From Acanthaster planci (Eukaryota; Echinodermata; Asteroidea; Valvatida; Acanthasteridae): 64,000 nt of DNA. The notes under the pieces were generated by a model. The model was not told the DNA's origin. It did not search any database and saw only the letters and a program-made list of their open reading frames with translations. Each line of letters opens with the position of its first letter. The first letter of the stretch is position 1. The stretch spans positions 1,470,500 through 1,534,499 of the forward strand of contig NW_019091382.1 of the NCBI RefSeq assembly GCF_001949145.1. The letters are read 5' to 3'. Shown one piece after another: positions 14,137-27,021 of the stretch. Made by a program: the position numbers and the translations under genes.

Positions 14137-14255
14137 TAGGCAGATGACAGGGCTTAATCCAAGTGGAATGTTTTTAATGGACAGTAAGTACCCAGAGATG
14201 GGTTTGTTTTGTTTATTTTGGTTGGCAATTTCCTCCCCGACTGTCGTTGCCTGAC

Positions 14256-14305
14256 TGAAACCCCACTCTGAGAGAATGAAACCCCTCTCCGAGAGAGTGA
14301 AACCC
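14256..14305. repeat. 21-bp minisatellite, about 2.4 copies
   Basis: Units beginning TGAAACCC start at 14256, 14277 and 14298, an exact 21-bp period. The first two complete units differ at a few positions. Confidence 0.75.
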
Positions 14306-17300
14306 ATGTTGTGACTGGCCACTCACAGTCTCCTAATTGACCAATTTCGTTTTCTTTCTTTTTTTTTTTACAAATTGCCGGCAATTTGTTCAGGGTCTTT
14401 ACAACCACATCAGTCCCCAGGAATAATCTGGGGCAGAACCATCCTCACCAAGGCCATTTGTACCATTTTCTCCCTGGGAATCCGCTCTCTGGAGGAAAAA
14501 AAAAATCTCCCCCCTTCAGAAATAACAAGAGGATTATTGGAACACCAAACCAATTTGTTAAAGAGGCAGAACAGCCAGCATTATGGAGGCATTATGGAGG
14601 ATCAGGTGCAGTGATGAGCATTGCAGGATTGCCTGCTTGCTTGTTATCGCTTTGAGTTTACACCATAGACTGCTGTTGTTCGTTTATTAGAGGTATATTA
14701 ACAGAAGTCAGGAGACCGGGTTAAGGGGAAAGGGCGGGGCCTAGAAGCTCATCATGGGAAGATGATTTGTACTAATGGCCGCGCTTAGCAGTCCGTGTGC
14801 ATTTAGCATGGAGCTACATTTATGATGTAGCAACCTGTCCTATGTGTTTAGTGGTATTGGCTCTACTCATAGGTGACATCGGGCTTTCAAAAGCACGTTT
14901 CTTTGTCCAGTTTTTTTTTCACAAAAGAGCTGCAGGAACACTCCTCCCTTACACCCCCCCCGTGCCCCTAAGCTGTTGTGAATCGTAAGTCATTGCAGGC
15001 AAACAACAAGTGGATTTCCTTTGCCGCAGTTGGTCTGGCTGGCCGCAAACTGAAGTCCCACCTAAAGCTCCTGCCGCTCACTTAACCAGTGCATTATCTG
15101 CAGAACTTAACAACTGCGTTGTTTTGTGCGTAGGTATGTGTGGGACAGGTCCCCCCCCAACAATGTGAATCACTGACGTACGAAAGATGAATACATTACA
15201 CAGATGAGGCTTTCTGTTGCTTGCTTGCTCTCTTGAAAGCAGCTGTTTTTTAGCCACTTGCTGCCGGTGATGAGAATTTGTACAATTATCAGCATCTATA
15301 ATGCTGCCAAGCAACACATGTTAGCTTTACTGGATAGAATCTTTCCTTATGTTGGCCCCGACCCTGGGATATTTTTTATGCATCAACTTCTCTTGCAATT
15401 ATTAGTCATTGGCTGGACATGTCATCGCACTGTTCATTATGTTCGTAAACCGAAATCGCATGACTAGAAACTGTTTTCAGCGGCCGTAATCCCGCCCTGG
15501 TCGGCCTAAATTCAATCGTTAGGAAGGGAAAGCAAGAATCATATTTGACTTTTCCAAAAGACAAATCCTGGAAACCCTCTTTTCTTTGGCCACTGAAATC
15601 AGGAATTAAATTGGACAGAGTCTTAGGCTGGGGGGTCGCTGACAAATTGCAGCACAAAATGGTTGACTCCCCAGGTCTGGGATTAGCTGGGCTTAACCCT
15701 CAATCCTCATTAATAACTCCAGCTTTTTTGCCTTGCTGTCTGTCAATTCTGATTCTGGTTTGTGACTGGGGAGTTTATCTTCCTCCCCTGGGGGAAGGGT
15801 TTAGCCACTTAAGACTGTGGCCCCAATGACCTTCAGCTAACCAGGAGCACATGGTGTTTGATTGACCCTGATGGTCACAAGTTTTTGCAGTCAGCACCAG
15901 GCGCTGTGGTGTCCCTTGTTGCTGTTGTCTGTAACATGTATGTGTGAGCAAGGAACTAAAGGGTGCAGTGACTGAAGATTTCTTAATGATTTTGACGAGT
16001 TTTCAGCCCCAAATTCTCAATTTCATTTTTTTGGAGATGTTGCTTTGTTTGCACGTCGAACAAAAATAGTAGAAAAAAACACAAGTGTCGGATTCACATA
16101 CAGATACAGTCAGTTTGGGACAGAACATGCCTTGTTAGCCATTAATTAAAAGCCCACATAAGGCGGAGTATGCAGTTATCATTGTTGTCAAACTCTGCTG
16201 GATATTTCTGGGCTTTCCCTTAGCCCCCCCCCCCATCCACTTCCAGGAACGTAACCCCTGTAAAAAAGCCCTCAAGGCTCAAGGTCACCAGGGTTGAGAT
16301 TTTGTACTTGACCTTACGGACATGCGGGCCTCAGGAATGTTATGCATTCACGGAGACAGCTCTCAACCAAACCTACATAGCCGTGTATGTTTGTAAAATC
16401 TGAAGTGCTCCTGAGTTAATTTACTGGGATGCCCATCTAAGTTTCTGCCATTGTTTGCTGAAATATTTGAGTCGGTCTGGAGCAGCTCGGAAGAGAAGGG
16501 TTCTGTCTGCAAACCCTTTGAAATGCCAGTAATATTAATTACTTGTTTGTGTGTTTGGGCCCAGAAGGGCAATACATGTTTTCATAAGGTTCACTCCGAG
16601 GGCCTGAATTGATTGCTTTGAGGATGGTGATCCAGTGAGGTTGGAATGTCTGTGGGGAAAAAAAGGATTGATTTTTTTTTTGTCCCTCAAAACAAGACAT
16701 TGCTGATGAATTAATGGGGGGGTGTGGCAATTTGTCATGGGTTATGCAATGGCCTTTGTGTAGAAATTTCCGAACGAAATGGTACCGTAGCGTTGTGATG
16801 GTGGGGAACATTAAGGGGGGGGGGCCCCTGATATTATCGAGTCAACTCGCAGACTCCCAAATGGAAATCGATACAATTCATTTGCGGCCTGAATGCGAAA
16901 TGACATGACGGGACGAGCTGAACAAAAACATTTGATGGGTTTGCCAGAAAAAAAGGTAATTTAATTACTTAAAAGCAAATTGGTCGGTTGGGACCGAAAT
17001 GATTGTTGGCTGCTGTTAGACAACAGAATAATAAGGTAGGCGTAGAATCTTTGTGAATCATGGAAAGGTTCATGCGTAGTGAGCTATGCAGCACATCCGT
17101 GAACAGATGAAGTGTACTCGATTGCAGCACTGAAATGCTACCAGAAGGGCCTACATTGTTCAAAGTCTTTTGTATAACTACATGTAGGCACGAGGCGCGT
17201 GTATATGTGTTAAATATGCTTCAAGGGATGTTTCTGGATGTTGACAGTGTCCTTTTTTCTTAATTTTTTTCCCCTTAATATTAAATCGCGTTAAGAGTGT

Positions 17301-17566
17301 GCTGGGAGGGACGTTTCTCTCTCCTCTGTCAAGTTTGAGAAATTTTGTTGCTGTGTTTCCGCAAGCTTTTCAGGCGCAGCTCTTAGAATATGTGCTAGAA
17401 AGTGTCTGCTCAGTAAATCTGGAGCTGTGAAGGCCGCAGTTCAACCTCCATTCCAGAGGGCCCACACCAGGCTGCCCTGACAGTGGGCTGGATGTGCTGC
17501 TTCAGCCCCAGATGTTAATTCTTGCACCCAAACAAAACCAGCTGACGGGTAAAGCTGCAAGCCTGG

Positions 17567-17613
17567 CAGTGACCCCTCCCTCAGAGGTCACTGTCTGACC
17601 CCCCCTGGGGTCA
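17567..17613. promoter_or_regulatory. Cluster of nuclear-receptor half-sites (everted/inverted)
   Basis: Four half-sites in 47 bp: TGACCC at 17570, AGGTCA at 17585, TGACCC at 17596 and GGGTCA at 17608. Pairwise they form everted (9-bp spacer), inverted (5-bp) and everted (6-bp, ER6) arrangements. Two of them lie in an inverted repeat CAGTGACC/GGTCACTG. RGGTCA is the established nuclear-receptor half-site; occupancy here is inference. Confidence 0.35.
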
Positions 17614-17722
17614 CTCCTTAATCTCCCCTTTGACAGCTCCGTTTCCTCCAGGATCAAGGGAGCATTACCCCCAAACAAGTATTCTTCAGCCCGGCCTCCA
17701 TAATTCAGAGCGCAATGCCCAT

Positions 17723-17773
17723 GTGCTTTTACAGGATGGGATATTGCCGTGTGCTTTTACAGGATGGGATATT
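17723..17773. repeat. 28-bp tandem duplication
   Basis: The segment beginning GTGCTTTTACAGGATGGG at 17723 is repeated at 17751 without a mismatch over the 23 bases before the second copy diverges. The identity points to a recent local duplication. Confidence 0.85.
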
Positions 17774-20554
17774 ATTGGTACCAGGGACCTTAAAGTTGGG
17801 GTGCAGGATTTGTCAACCTGTGAACTTCGGATAATTTCCGTCAGCGTCAGTAATGCCTCAATAATCTTTTTGGATATTTACTGCGAGGACAAAATGATAG
17901 GTGCTACACAGAAGGGGAGGTAAGTTGAACAGAGAAGGAATGTAATTTTTCACTCTTTTTCCTGATTTTACATAGCTTTACCTCACAATTGGGGTTTTTT
18001 GAGGATTAATCGTTCAGGTAGAACTTACGGTGTGTCCCTTGTTTTTGCCCTTTAATAGAAAAGCTCCCAAACATAATTGTACCTAGCTGGCTGGCCCTGA
18101 AAAGTCACTGTATTTTATTCAGTGACTCCTGTTATAAACCCTTCTGCTTGATGTGTCTTGGATTTCTCCTCACCCATTTTGGAGACAAGAACTTTATTTC
18201 AAAAAGATCTCCCGAGTGCCCTAGGATTGTCTGTGTAGAAGAAGATGTCATTTTGGCCTTTGTACACTGCCTTCCAGATCAAGACAGGGAACACTGCACT
18301 GTAGGCTGTACGTTGCTTATCAAAATATGTACAGTAGCCAGCTCCTAGGTGGGGAGCCCCCCCTCCTTCTAGATTTATCACTGGCAAAGCTGTTGAGATC
18401 CCAGTGTAATTTGATCTGACACTTAACAGGGACTGTGTACAAAAACACTCCAAAGCTTATAACTCTTGCTTCTGCTGGTCTTAAGCTGGCATGTTGTGGG
18501 TTATTTGTATTAGCCTGAGACCATTAGGTACCGAGTCCCCCCCCCCATCAGGTGTGTGGAGGGGGAAAAACCAGCGGGGTTTATTTATGAAATTTTACGG
18601 ACTTAAAAACACTCTGGAAAAGAAATACGGCCCGAATGTTGTGTTTGCATCAGTTTACGGCTGCTGTCAGCTTGTAACTGTGGGTTAGAATTTTTTTTTG
18701 GTATTTGGAACCCCATCCTCTACATGCTTTTAAAAGTATGAGGCGCCTCAAAGAATAACAAGTTCCAGTCCTCTTCGATTTAGCCACTCTGATGGTTGGA
18801 GCCAAAAACGAAGTTTGGGGAATCGATCACATTCTTCGTTGATCGAAATTTACCATTTGTAAGTGTTTGGACAGGAACTCGACCACTTTTGATTTGGGTG
18901 GCCAAATGTGAAAAACAAATTCTGTGGCTGGCAGACGACCATACCCGACCCTCGGACCGACGGAGACGTTTTATCTTATGAAAACATCGCCAGAGTGGAC
19001 TCTGGAGGGCTCTCTTTTACCTGATGGTGCTGTGTACAGATTTCACTGGGGTCCATATTGCAAAACTCGCATGGCATGGATGACTTTAGGGTTCTCAGAA
19101 GAAAGCCCGCTGGCCAATTTCCTCAGATCTGCATTCCGCCCCAATCCCTCCCCCCCTCCAAATTAGTGTTAACAAGGGCTGATCATTTTACGCCTGAGGA
19201 TTTAACAAGTCTAGCCCTAATTTGACCTCAAATAGAGGTCAGTTCATAGGGAGAATGACCTGCCAAGGGTTCCCCCCCAAAAATATTCTGGTTGCCTGAG
19301 CACAGAGGGACAGATGTTTAAGGAAATTCCTTGTGGCTGTAGAAACCGGTTTGTCTATTTGGGTTGTTAAATGTGCGCCCTGCGGGCGCATACTGCTGTC
19401 CCCTACCTTCTCCCACAAAACGTGTTTGGCGCTGAAGGTGCAGTAAGCAGTAGACCTCAGAATTTTCTGTTGAACGGAGGTTAATTACATTTTCATGGCA
19501 GTGTTGAACACCAAATAGTGCTTAGCAAAGTTGCTTAGCAAAGAACGGGTGGCCAGCTGAAATGGCACACAGCTTGCATTGCTGGTAACAGGTCCTCTGG
19601 AAGATTTTAGTGGCTGAAAGGCTGTGTTGGTGCTTCAGACGAACACCCAGCTAAGTGAAGCGAATTTGATGTCACCGACATCGCAATTTTTCACCTGTGT
19701 TTGCTTCTGCACCTCGTGTGAATCGACCTTCACGCCCCCCAAATCAAGACCTAGATATCTTGTTCACTGTTTGGCTTGCATGAACAGAACTCTGTAAAAC
19801 AAAATCACTCTCTGTGCTTCACCTATGTACTCGGACAGCAAAGGGCTTGCATACCCCGAAATTCCTAATCTGAAAGCATAATTTGAAAGAGCGCTTATTA
19901 AGATGAAGTTAGGGAATGGCGAGCGGACTTCAACAGGCTCCCCATGCAGAAACCCGAAATATGTTTTGTGAAGATATGCCACTGGACATCATGTGGGGAC
20001 CACCAGGCTCATTCCTGTCTCCATATTCCATGGCTTCCTGGGTGACATTATGTCTAAGTCTGGCTCAGTGGAGGACTAGTTAACCAGTTTTAGCCCGCTG
20101 CAACTGGGAAGGGGAGCTCTGGAGAGGAGTCTCCCGGGTTTATTGTGTACTAAACCCCCTGATGTTTTGTCTAGGGTGTGTTAAGTGATGGGGGAGCTTA
20201 CTGGCCACCTGTTCTGCCCTGGACAGATTGGCCGTCTGAGAACGCCGCAGTGTGGGGCCCAGGCAGTGTTCATGGTGGACTCAAGCAATCCTAATGTTTT
20301 TGGAGTCGGTTCCAATTTAGTGGAAGTAGTTCTGATTTCATTTCAAAATGGATACCAGATTTATGCATCCGTCCAAATCACTGGTGAGCCATGTATTGAC
20401 TTTCTAGTGACTTTGTCTATGTTTAATGTCTCGTCTTCAAATACTTTGTCTTATTCTTTAAGACTAGCTTGAATTGAATCTGGGAGCTAGAACCATTGAC
20501 TACCATGAGCCGGATTCTTAAAGTGCATTGTCGTCAAAAGTCCAGAATCAGTGA

Positions 20555-20739
20555 CAGTGTTGTATTCGAGTCCATCACAAATCCCTGCAAGTCCCCGTCA
20601 GTCCATCACAAGTCATTCAGTCTCAACTCGCAAGCTATTCAAATGAGCTGTGACAAAAGCATTCTTTTGTCATTGTTCACCCCTGTTACTTCTGACTGGC
20701 CTTGTGAAGGGACTTGTGATGGACTCGAATACAACACTG
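20555..20739. mobile_element. hAT-like MITE with CAGTGTTG ends, 185 bp
   Basis: Ends form an inverted repeat of about 31 bp starting CAGTGTTGTATTCGAGTCC, with one internal mismatch. Flanking octamers ATCAGTGA (20547-20554) and ATCAATGC (20740-20747) agree at 6 of 8 positions and look like a decayed 8-bp duplication. CAGTG termini with 8-bp duplications fit hAT. The interior carries another partial copy of the terminal sequence and no coding frame. Confidence 0.7.
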
Positions 20740-20747
20740 ATCAATGC

Positions 20748-22019
20748 TATTAATTCCAGCCACCTTGTCCTGCACACTCCAAGGAACCAGCTCGCTTAAC
20801 ACAAACAGTGCCAGGATAATGCATGTTGTTGTGGAAAAGCTATGAAACGAATTCCATACACTTGCTCATTTTTGGGGGATTCATTTGGAGAAAGTTTTTA
20901 AGCAGGATCCACTGTCAGACGAAACATGCAGCGTGTTAGTGCCACAGGTTTTCTTGCCTGATATGCTGTCTGTGCTACACTTGTTAGATGTGCCAAAGGC
21001 TCAAATGAAACCCTTCGAAAGGATTACTCCTGTGTCAAATTCAAGTTAGCAAATCTGTTGGCACTTGTATTGTCCTTTCTCAAGCTTGCCTTTGTCTCTG
21101 GGAATTGGACAATTTTGATATTCTGCGAAAAGGGCCTGTGGCAATAAATTAGCACCATTGGAAACTGAGTTGCAGATTGAAATCCATGTGGGCCCAATCA
21201 CAGACAGCTACCAGCTGTCTCTTTTTACCGGTTTTTTTTTCAGCCCCTAAAAATGGCTTCAATCCCATGCATCTAAATCTTGCCAGTAATTTTATTTTTT
21301 TCTTTCCATCGCCTCGCATCCCAGACGTTCTTTTCAGTTGCTCTTTAATGAAAAAAAAGGGAATTATTCAGAGAGGAATTCTTCACAGAGCCTCACCTCA
21401 AGAAACATGCCCAGGAGAAGAAAAAATCTGTCCGTGTTTTACACAGACTTCTTGACATTCTGTAGGGAATGATCTCGCCCCGACAAAGTGCACCGAAAGG
21501 CTAGAAAGGCCATCTCCTCTTTTTGTGTGTCTTTCTCGTCTGTCTCTCTCTGTCTCTCTCTTTTTTTAATGTCGATTGGACCAGGGGAAATGGGCCAATC
21601 GTGAAAATAGTTTCCGCGGGGTTGACCTACTAACTTATACTGCACCCAGCGGAGAAATTCAGCATCCCGTTTCGCTCCGGCAACTGTTGCACTTAAGGAG
21701 AAGTCATTAAAGGGGCAGTGCAAACATTGGCCTTAGAATCAAGAAGTTGTATAATAAGTTTAATCCCGTCACCGGAATATCCTTTTAAGAGAAATGCATT
21801 GAAATACATGTACATTGTAGCGAGTACATTATGGTTGCAGTCAAAATGTAGGGCTGTGTTCCTAACCTTACAAACGGAGAGGGAACTTACCAGAGCCGCT
21901 TCGGAAAAATTTTTTCTTCCGCTTAATTTTCGTTGTCACCAGCGTGCCAACAGGGAACTCCGTCCATCTTTTGATCCATATATATATGGAATGATATTGC
22001 GACCCCCCCACAAAATAAG
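20748..22019. other. Non-coding DNA up to the assembly gap
   Basis: No exon recognised. The long apparent open frames crossing from here into the gap consist of undetermined bases and are not evidence of coding. Confidence 0.6.
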
Positions 22020-22761
22020 NNNNNNNNNNNNNNNNNNNNNNNNNNNNNNNNNNNNNNNNNNNNNNNNNNNNNNNNNNNNNNNNNNNNNNNNNNNNNNNNN
22101 NNNNNNNNNNNNNNNNNNNNNNNNNNNNNNNNNNNNNNNNNNNNNNNNNNNNNNNNNNNNNNNNNNNNNNNNNNNNNNNNNNNNNNNNNNNNNNNNNNNN
22201 NNNNNNNNNNNNNNNNNNNNNNNNNNNNNNNNNNNNNNNNNNNNNNNNNNNNNNNNNNNNNNNNNNNNNNNNNNNNNNNNNNNNNNNNNNNNNNNNNNNN
22301 NNNNNNNNNNNNNNNNNNNNNNNNNNNNNNNNNNNNNNNNNNNNNNNNNNNNNNNNNNNNNNNNNNNNNNNNNNNNNNNNNNNNNNNNNNNNNNNNNNNN
22401 NNNNNNNNNNNNNNNNNNNNNNNNNNNNNNNNNNNNNNNNNNNNNNNNNNNNNNNNNNNNNNNNNNNNNNNNNNNNNNNNNNNNNNNNNNNNNNNNNNNN
22501 NNNNNNNNNNNNNNNNNNNNNNNNNNNNNNNNNNNNNNNNNNNNNNNNNNNNNNNNNNNNNNNNNNNNNNNNNNNNNNNNNNNNNNNNNNNNNNNNNNNN
22601 NNNNNNNNNNNNNNNNNNNNNNNNNNNNNNNNNNNNNNNNNNNNNNNNNNNNNNNNNNNNNNNNNNNNNNNNNNNNNNNNNNNNNNNNNNNNNNNNNNNN
22701 NNNNNNNNNNNNNNNNNNNNNNNNNNNNNNNNNNNNNNNNNNNNNNNNNNNNNNNNNNNNN
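22020..22761. other. Assembly gap of 742 undetermined bases
   Basis: All bases are N. The estimated size would be just large enough for an Eph ligand-binding-domain exon (about 650-670 nt in vertebrate Eph genes), but nothing shows that it holds one. Two other single ambiguous bases occur at 31382 and 58372. Confidence 0.99.
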
Positions 22762-23483
22762 TTGTGCATTTTTAGAATCATATCTTCATAAAGATTGTAA
22801 CTTCTTTGTTGTCATGTTCTGCCGTTCCTGACTGGATTGTAACTTTACTTTTCAGAAGGTGGGAGAGGCTTAGATCGACCTCCGAAATGGATAAAAAATA
22901 CCATACATTGTCACTGGAGCCAAAACTGATTGATGCCCTTTTACTTCATACAAATCCAAAGACTAACACAGTCTTGTTTACCCCTGAAGGTGCAAATGTA
23001 TTTGTATTTAGTTACTGTGTGGCTCTGTACTTAGGAGCCCCCGTCTCTCAATTCCCGTATCGTAATTCGGGCCACTTGCGGCAACACTGACAGATGTAAA
23101 CCAAAGTTTCCAGCTCATAGGAGGAGATCGGGTCTCGTAGCCAGCTGAAAAGAGACGAAATCCTCCCCCCCGCGTTTCTCTCAGCAGAGTTGAAACGGTC
23201 ACTCGGTGATCCCCTCCTGTTGTCCTCAACTGTGGCTTACGTTTTGGGCCGAACTGACCCCTCCCCGGAGGAGTCGGTGAGGTGTTAAGTGAAGAAGTAT
23301 TCCCCGCCTTCTCAATGCCTTCCCGTGGCTTTTTATTTTCTGGACGTTAGGATGTTGTCTCAAGGTATCAGATGCCTTGATGCTTGTGACGAAATGGCAC
23401 AGATGGCACGATAGAATTCAGTGGTTTGTAACCTACCCATTATTTGAAACCTGAATGTACTTACCCCCCTGTCTCATGTCAAG

Positions 23484-23678
23484 CAGTGGCGTGGGGAGTC
23501 TGAGGGGAATTTGTACCCACCCCCCACAAAAATCCCAGTGCCTCCCATAAAAAAATGAATGAATGGATATTGAACAAGGCAACCAAAACTACACCACTGA
23601 AAGCTGGTGCCCCTCCCCAATAAGATGCTGGTGCCCCCTTTGTGCCCTCCCACTAGTAAAATCCTAGCTACGCCACTG
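23484..23678. mobile_element. hAT MITE with CAGTGGCGT ends, 195 bp
   Basis: The left end CAGTGGCGTGGGGAGTC is matched at the right by the inverted CTAGCTACGCCACTG. It is bounded by ATGTCAAG (23476-23483) and ATTTCAAG (23679-23686), 7 of 8 identical, the 8-bp duplication typical of hAT. CAGTGGCGTAGC-type termini are a widespread animal hAT form. No transposase. A more decayed relative may be present near 52440. Confidence 0.88.
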
Positions 23679-24623
23679 ATTTCAAGACTCAATCTTGTAT
23701 TTCATTGTACCAAGACTTCATGTACACAGTGAAAGTCCCAGTCATAATAGTGAGCAGCCCTCTCTCTGTCTTCAAAATATTTAGAAATTTCCTCACATTA
23801 TTTATCTGCCTTTGAATGATTGCTTCCATTTTGATGGTGCTTTAAAACTTATTTTATGGCAACACGGTCTCATCGGAAGCTCTTTTTCTGGATTGAAATT
23901 CTCTGGGACTCTAGGCCGCAGTTCGCCCTGACACAGTGGCCTGAAGGGACCTGACTTTCATTTGCTGGCATTTCTCGGTAGTTCTTGGTCCCAATTTTTT
24001 TTTGTTGAAACTCTTCTCTTTTGGTTTTTCCATTTTTTTTTTTTTGGAGGACCTCTGGGGACCCGACCTCATTGGTGCCCTTGTCGAGCTCATGTCAGCT
24101 CTGGAGCCAGGTGCGGACACGAGTTGTCAGCGAGCGGCCGCCCGCCATGTGCCTCAGGAGACCTCCTGCATCCAACTGCCTCCGATTATGTTACCGGCCT
24201 GGTACATTCTCCTGTCTTTCCCCTCCTTTCGGCTCTCTTTCAGGAGGTTCTCAATTTTTAAATTTTTTTTTTTTACTTTATTGAGACTAGTCTTTGGGAT
24301 GTGTTGGAATGCTCCCTTTCCCCTCTCTAAATTTTTTTTCAGGATCAGCAGACGGCCTGTGGATTTATCTGTGCCATGTTGTCACTTCCCTGATACTTTA
24401 ACTGACTTGCATCACCCACTTGGGAATGACAACAGATGTGGTTTCCCCCTTGTCTGAATCGCAGCTCTCTCTGTCGGGAGGACCCAAGATTTTCCCGGCT
24501 GTTTGACCCGTGCAAGCTTAAATTTTAGGCCGGCCGGGTTGACCCTTACATCACACTGTAGTTGTGATCTTGCCTGATTTTTGGCAAGGGTCTGTGGGGA
24601 GAAATTAGCATGCCACCTTGGTG

Positions 24624-24812
24624 GGATTCGAGCCTGTGACTCGGCCCACTCTGGAGTTTGAAACCAAAGTCAGAAGAGTTGAAGAGTACTGACAAGAAGG
24701 CTAAATCAACTTTGCTTTAGGCCTTCATCGTGTGCACTTTGTCCATCATGGGCACTGTCCGTTGCAGTTCTCAGCACTTGGGCAGCGTTGTGACGGTGCG
24801 TGGTTCAAATCC
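24624..24812. repeat. Two tRNA-like relics, opposite orientations
   Basis: The minus-strand sequence GGCTCGAATCC (24634-24624) and the plus-strand sequence GGTTCAAATCC (24802-24812) both match the pol III B box. Neither has a convincing A box or a cloverleaf. They are best read as heads of decayed SINEs. Confidence 0.3.
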
Positions 24813-26978
24813 TGTTTGGGACGACCTTCTTTATTGAAGCTGATAAAAAGCGGTAGTCAGCCTAGAGTGGTTGGGGTGGTGTTGTACATTTAATGTCCTT
24901 CCATACCAATTCGTGGTGTTTGGTCTCGCAATTTTTTTTCAATGCTGAATTTTAATGGTTTAACAAAACTGCAGAGGCTTGGTATTTTCAAGTTCGGCAT
25001 ACACTGGAATGTTGTAGAGGGGTCATAAAGAGCATTTCATGAGGATTTAGGCTGGCGACTGCTTATGCAAGGCTCGTGCACCCTCTGTAGGGCACTAGAG
25101 GAAGCTGGCTAGTTCTTTATTTTTCTCGGGGGGGGGGCAGAGCTGTGGAAGAAAAGTACTTCTCCCCCCAAGCGCTGCCAAATCTCCCGTGCCAGCCAGC
25201 AAACCCCTTTGGGGATTTGGAAAAGTCCTGCCCGGTCTCAATAGCCGTCGGTTCATGGCCAGTAATGGGAGCCCTCAACCAAATATTGTCGCTTTTATGA
25301 AATTGCCAGGCTGGGCAGAGGAAATTGTATCCCCCACCACCACGGATTGAGCCTGGCTGAGAGCCCTGATCACGTTCGACTCACCATGGTGGTTTTTCAT
25401 TTTTTTTTTTTTTTTTTTTATATCTTTCGACCATTTTTTCCCCCATTCCCTCTCTCTTTTTTCCCCTTGGTCGGAGGAAAGGAACAATGGATGCCAACTA
25501 CTAATGGACACTAGGCAACAAAGCGCAGCGACTGGAGGGTTGCTGGGCTGGGCTCGGGTTTCATGCCGGGCCTGTAAGCTGAGCCGGGCCCTGTTTGCTT
25601 CCAGCTCTGCCGGAACAATGGGCCGTATGAAAATAGTTCCTGTCGGCATTGTGTTGCCTGCCTCAGTGTGCCCGCGCGGTGGCTCGGGCCAGCCGAGGAG
25701 GCTTTGGTAAACTCAGGGATGGGGTTCAGCTTGTTGGAGACAGGCAAGGGCAAGGAGAGAGGTGTCCGGTTACCGGTCTGGGGAGAGAGAACTGGTCTGT
25801 TTTATGTGCTGCGTGATTCGCGGACAGGCGAAGAGAGAAGGGGGGGGGGTGTTTAGATGAGATGGTTTCTCCCCACTCACAGTGGCTGCCCGTCTCCGGT
25901 GGAGAGGTTTGCAAATGGGAGAAGTCACTACGGCATGGCTTTGCCGAGAGTTTTGGTCGTGCTGGGTTGCGGTGTTCACCCGTGCGGTTTGGGTGAACAT
26001 CAATTCATGACTAATGCCGAAGGATTGGGCATCATCGTCGCCGCCAAGATTCGGCCAATCCTGCCATCCAATCACACTCGAGAGTGCTGATTGGGTAACC
26101 CGAACCCCCAGCATCACAGGGAAGGGGAAACAAGGGGGGAAAAAGGAGAAAAAAAAGGTACCTTCTGGCTTCGCAGCAGAAGAATTTTAGGGCTGCAACA
26201 CTGCCAAGAACAATGGGAAACCAGTGGCCTCAGTTGGAAGGCTTTATGGCCAGTGCTGCCTCTCATCTGGAGAGCTAGTCCCTATGAATGAATCCAACAG
26301 GACCTCAGCTCCCTGTTTAAACCAAAGTCTTGCGAGCCGTCGTATAAAAATGATTAGTAACATGAGATATTACCAGGAGGCTTTCATTTTGAATGGCAAA
26401 AAAAAGGCAAAAGGTAGTCTAGATTAATTTTGTTCCCTTTGATATGCATTGCATCGTCATTGAGTGGTATTTTTGCACTAACAACTTCCAGCTTGGTTAC
26501 TAGTATTTTAAAAGAAGTATTTTGGTCATGAAACTGTATTTATTTTCACGTAGTTGATAACGTTAGACACGACCAATAACAAATACCCAGATTAGAGAAC
26601 AAAAACCAAATTAAGAAAAAAAGAATTGACAGTTTCGTTTTACATGTTTGTCACACATTTTGTCCCACCAAATTCCAATCAGTTGCTCCGTTAACCTAAT
26701 AGTAGGAATATCCGCTTTCAAAGGATTCATAAAAAAAAATGTAAAAAGTGTAAAATAATTCCTTTCTCGCGTTTCTGGAGCAGACCAGTTTCATATTCTC
26801 AAGGGGTGAAAAATCTGATCCCTTGGTAGGAGTTAGTTTGGAAAAATGTTGAATTGCGGCCCTAAATATTCATGATTTTGCCGAAATTTCATACTGGTGT
26901 GGCTGGTGCCCTTTTCCCATCCCATCTTAAACTCAAGTCAACCGTGAACCATATATTTTGACTGGAAGGTGCCGTGAC

Positions 26979-27021
26979 ATGCAAATGAGTCTGACTCAGG
27001 CATGCTAATATGAATATTCAT
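26979..27021. promoter_or_regulatory. Octamer, bZIP-like and AT palindromes in 43 bp
   Basis: ATGCAAAT (26979-26986) is the canonical POU-factor octamer. It overlaps by one base TGAGTCTGACTCA (26986-26998), a 13-bp palindrome of two AP-1-like halves. ATGAATATTCAT (27010-27021) is a perfect 12-bp palindrome. The density suggests an intronic enhancer, which is inference only. Confidence 0.35.

Larger units (their letters stand above)
10577..20554. other. Non-coding DNA, no gene recognised
   Basis: Ten kilobases without a recognisable exon on either strand. It contains C-runs (12138, 14954, 15151, 16224, 18538), G-runs (10805, 16815), a CGTA repeat near 12522-12535, a short GC hairpin at 19374-19390, and the separately listed palindrome, minisatellite, half-site cluster and 28-bp duplication. 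Unassigned intron or flank. Confidence 0.55.

Noticed and set aside
21718-22791. Open frames of 357 and 281 codons on the two strands
   Set aside because: They span the 742 undetermined bases, so the length is an artefact of the gap.
24060-24180. GC-rich patch as a possible upstream Eph exon
   Set aside because: All frames were read for ligand-binding-domain motifs; none is present, and a poly-T stretch lies in the open frame.
25540-25740. GC-rich patch resembling coding composition
   Set aside because: No recognisable Eph or other domain in any frame, and no convincing pair of splice sites with a shared frame.
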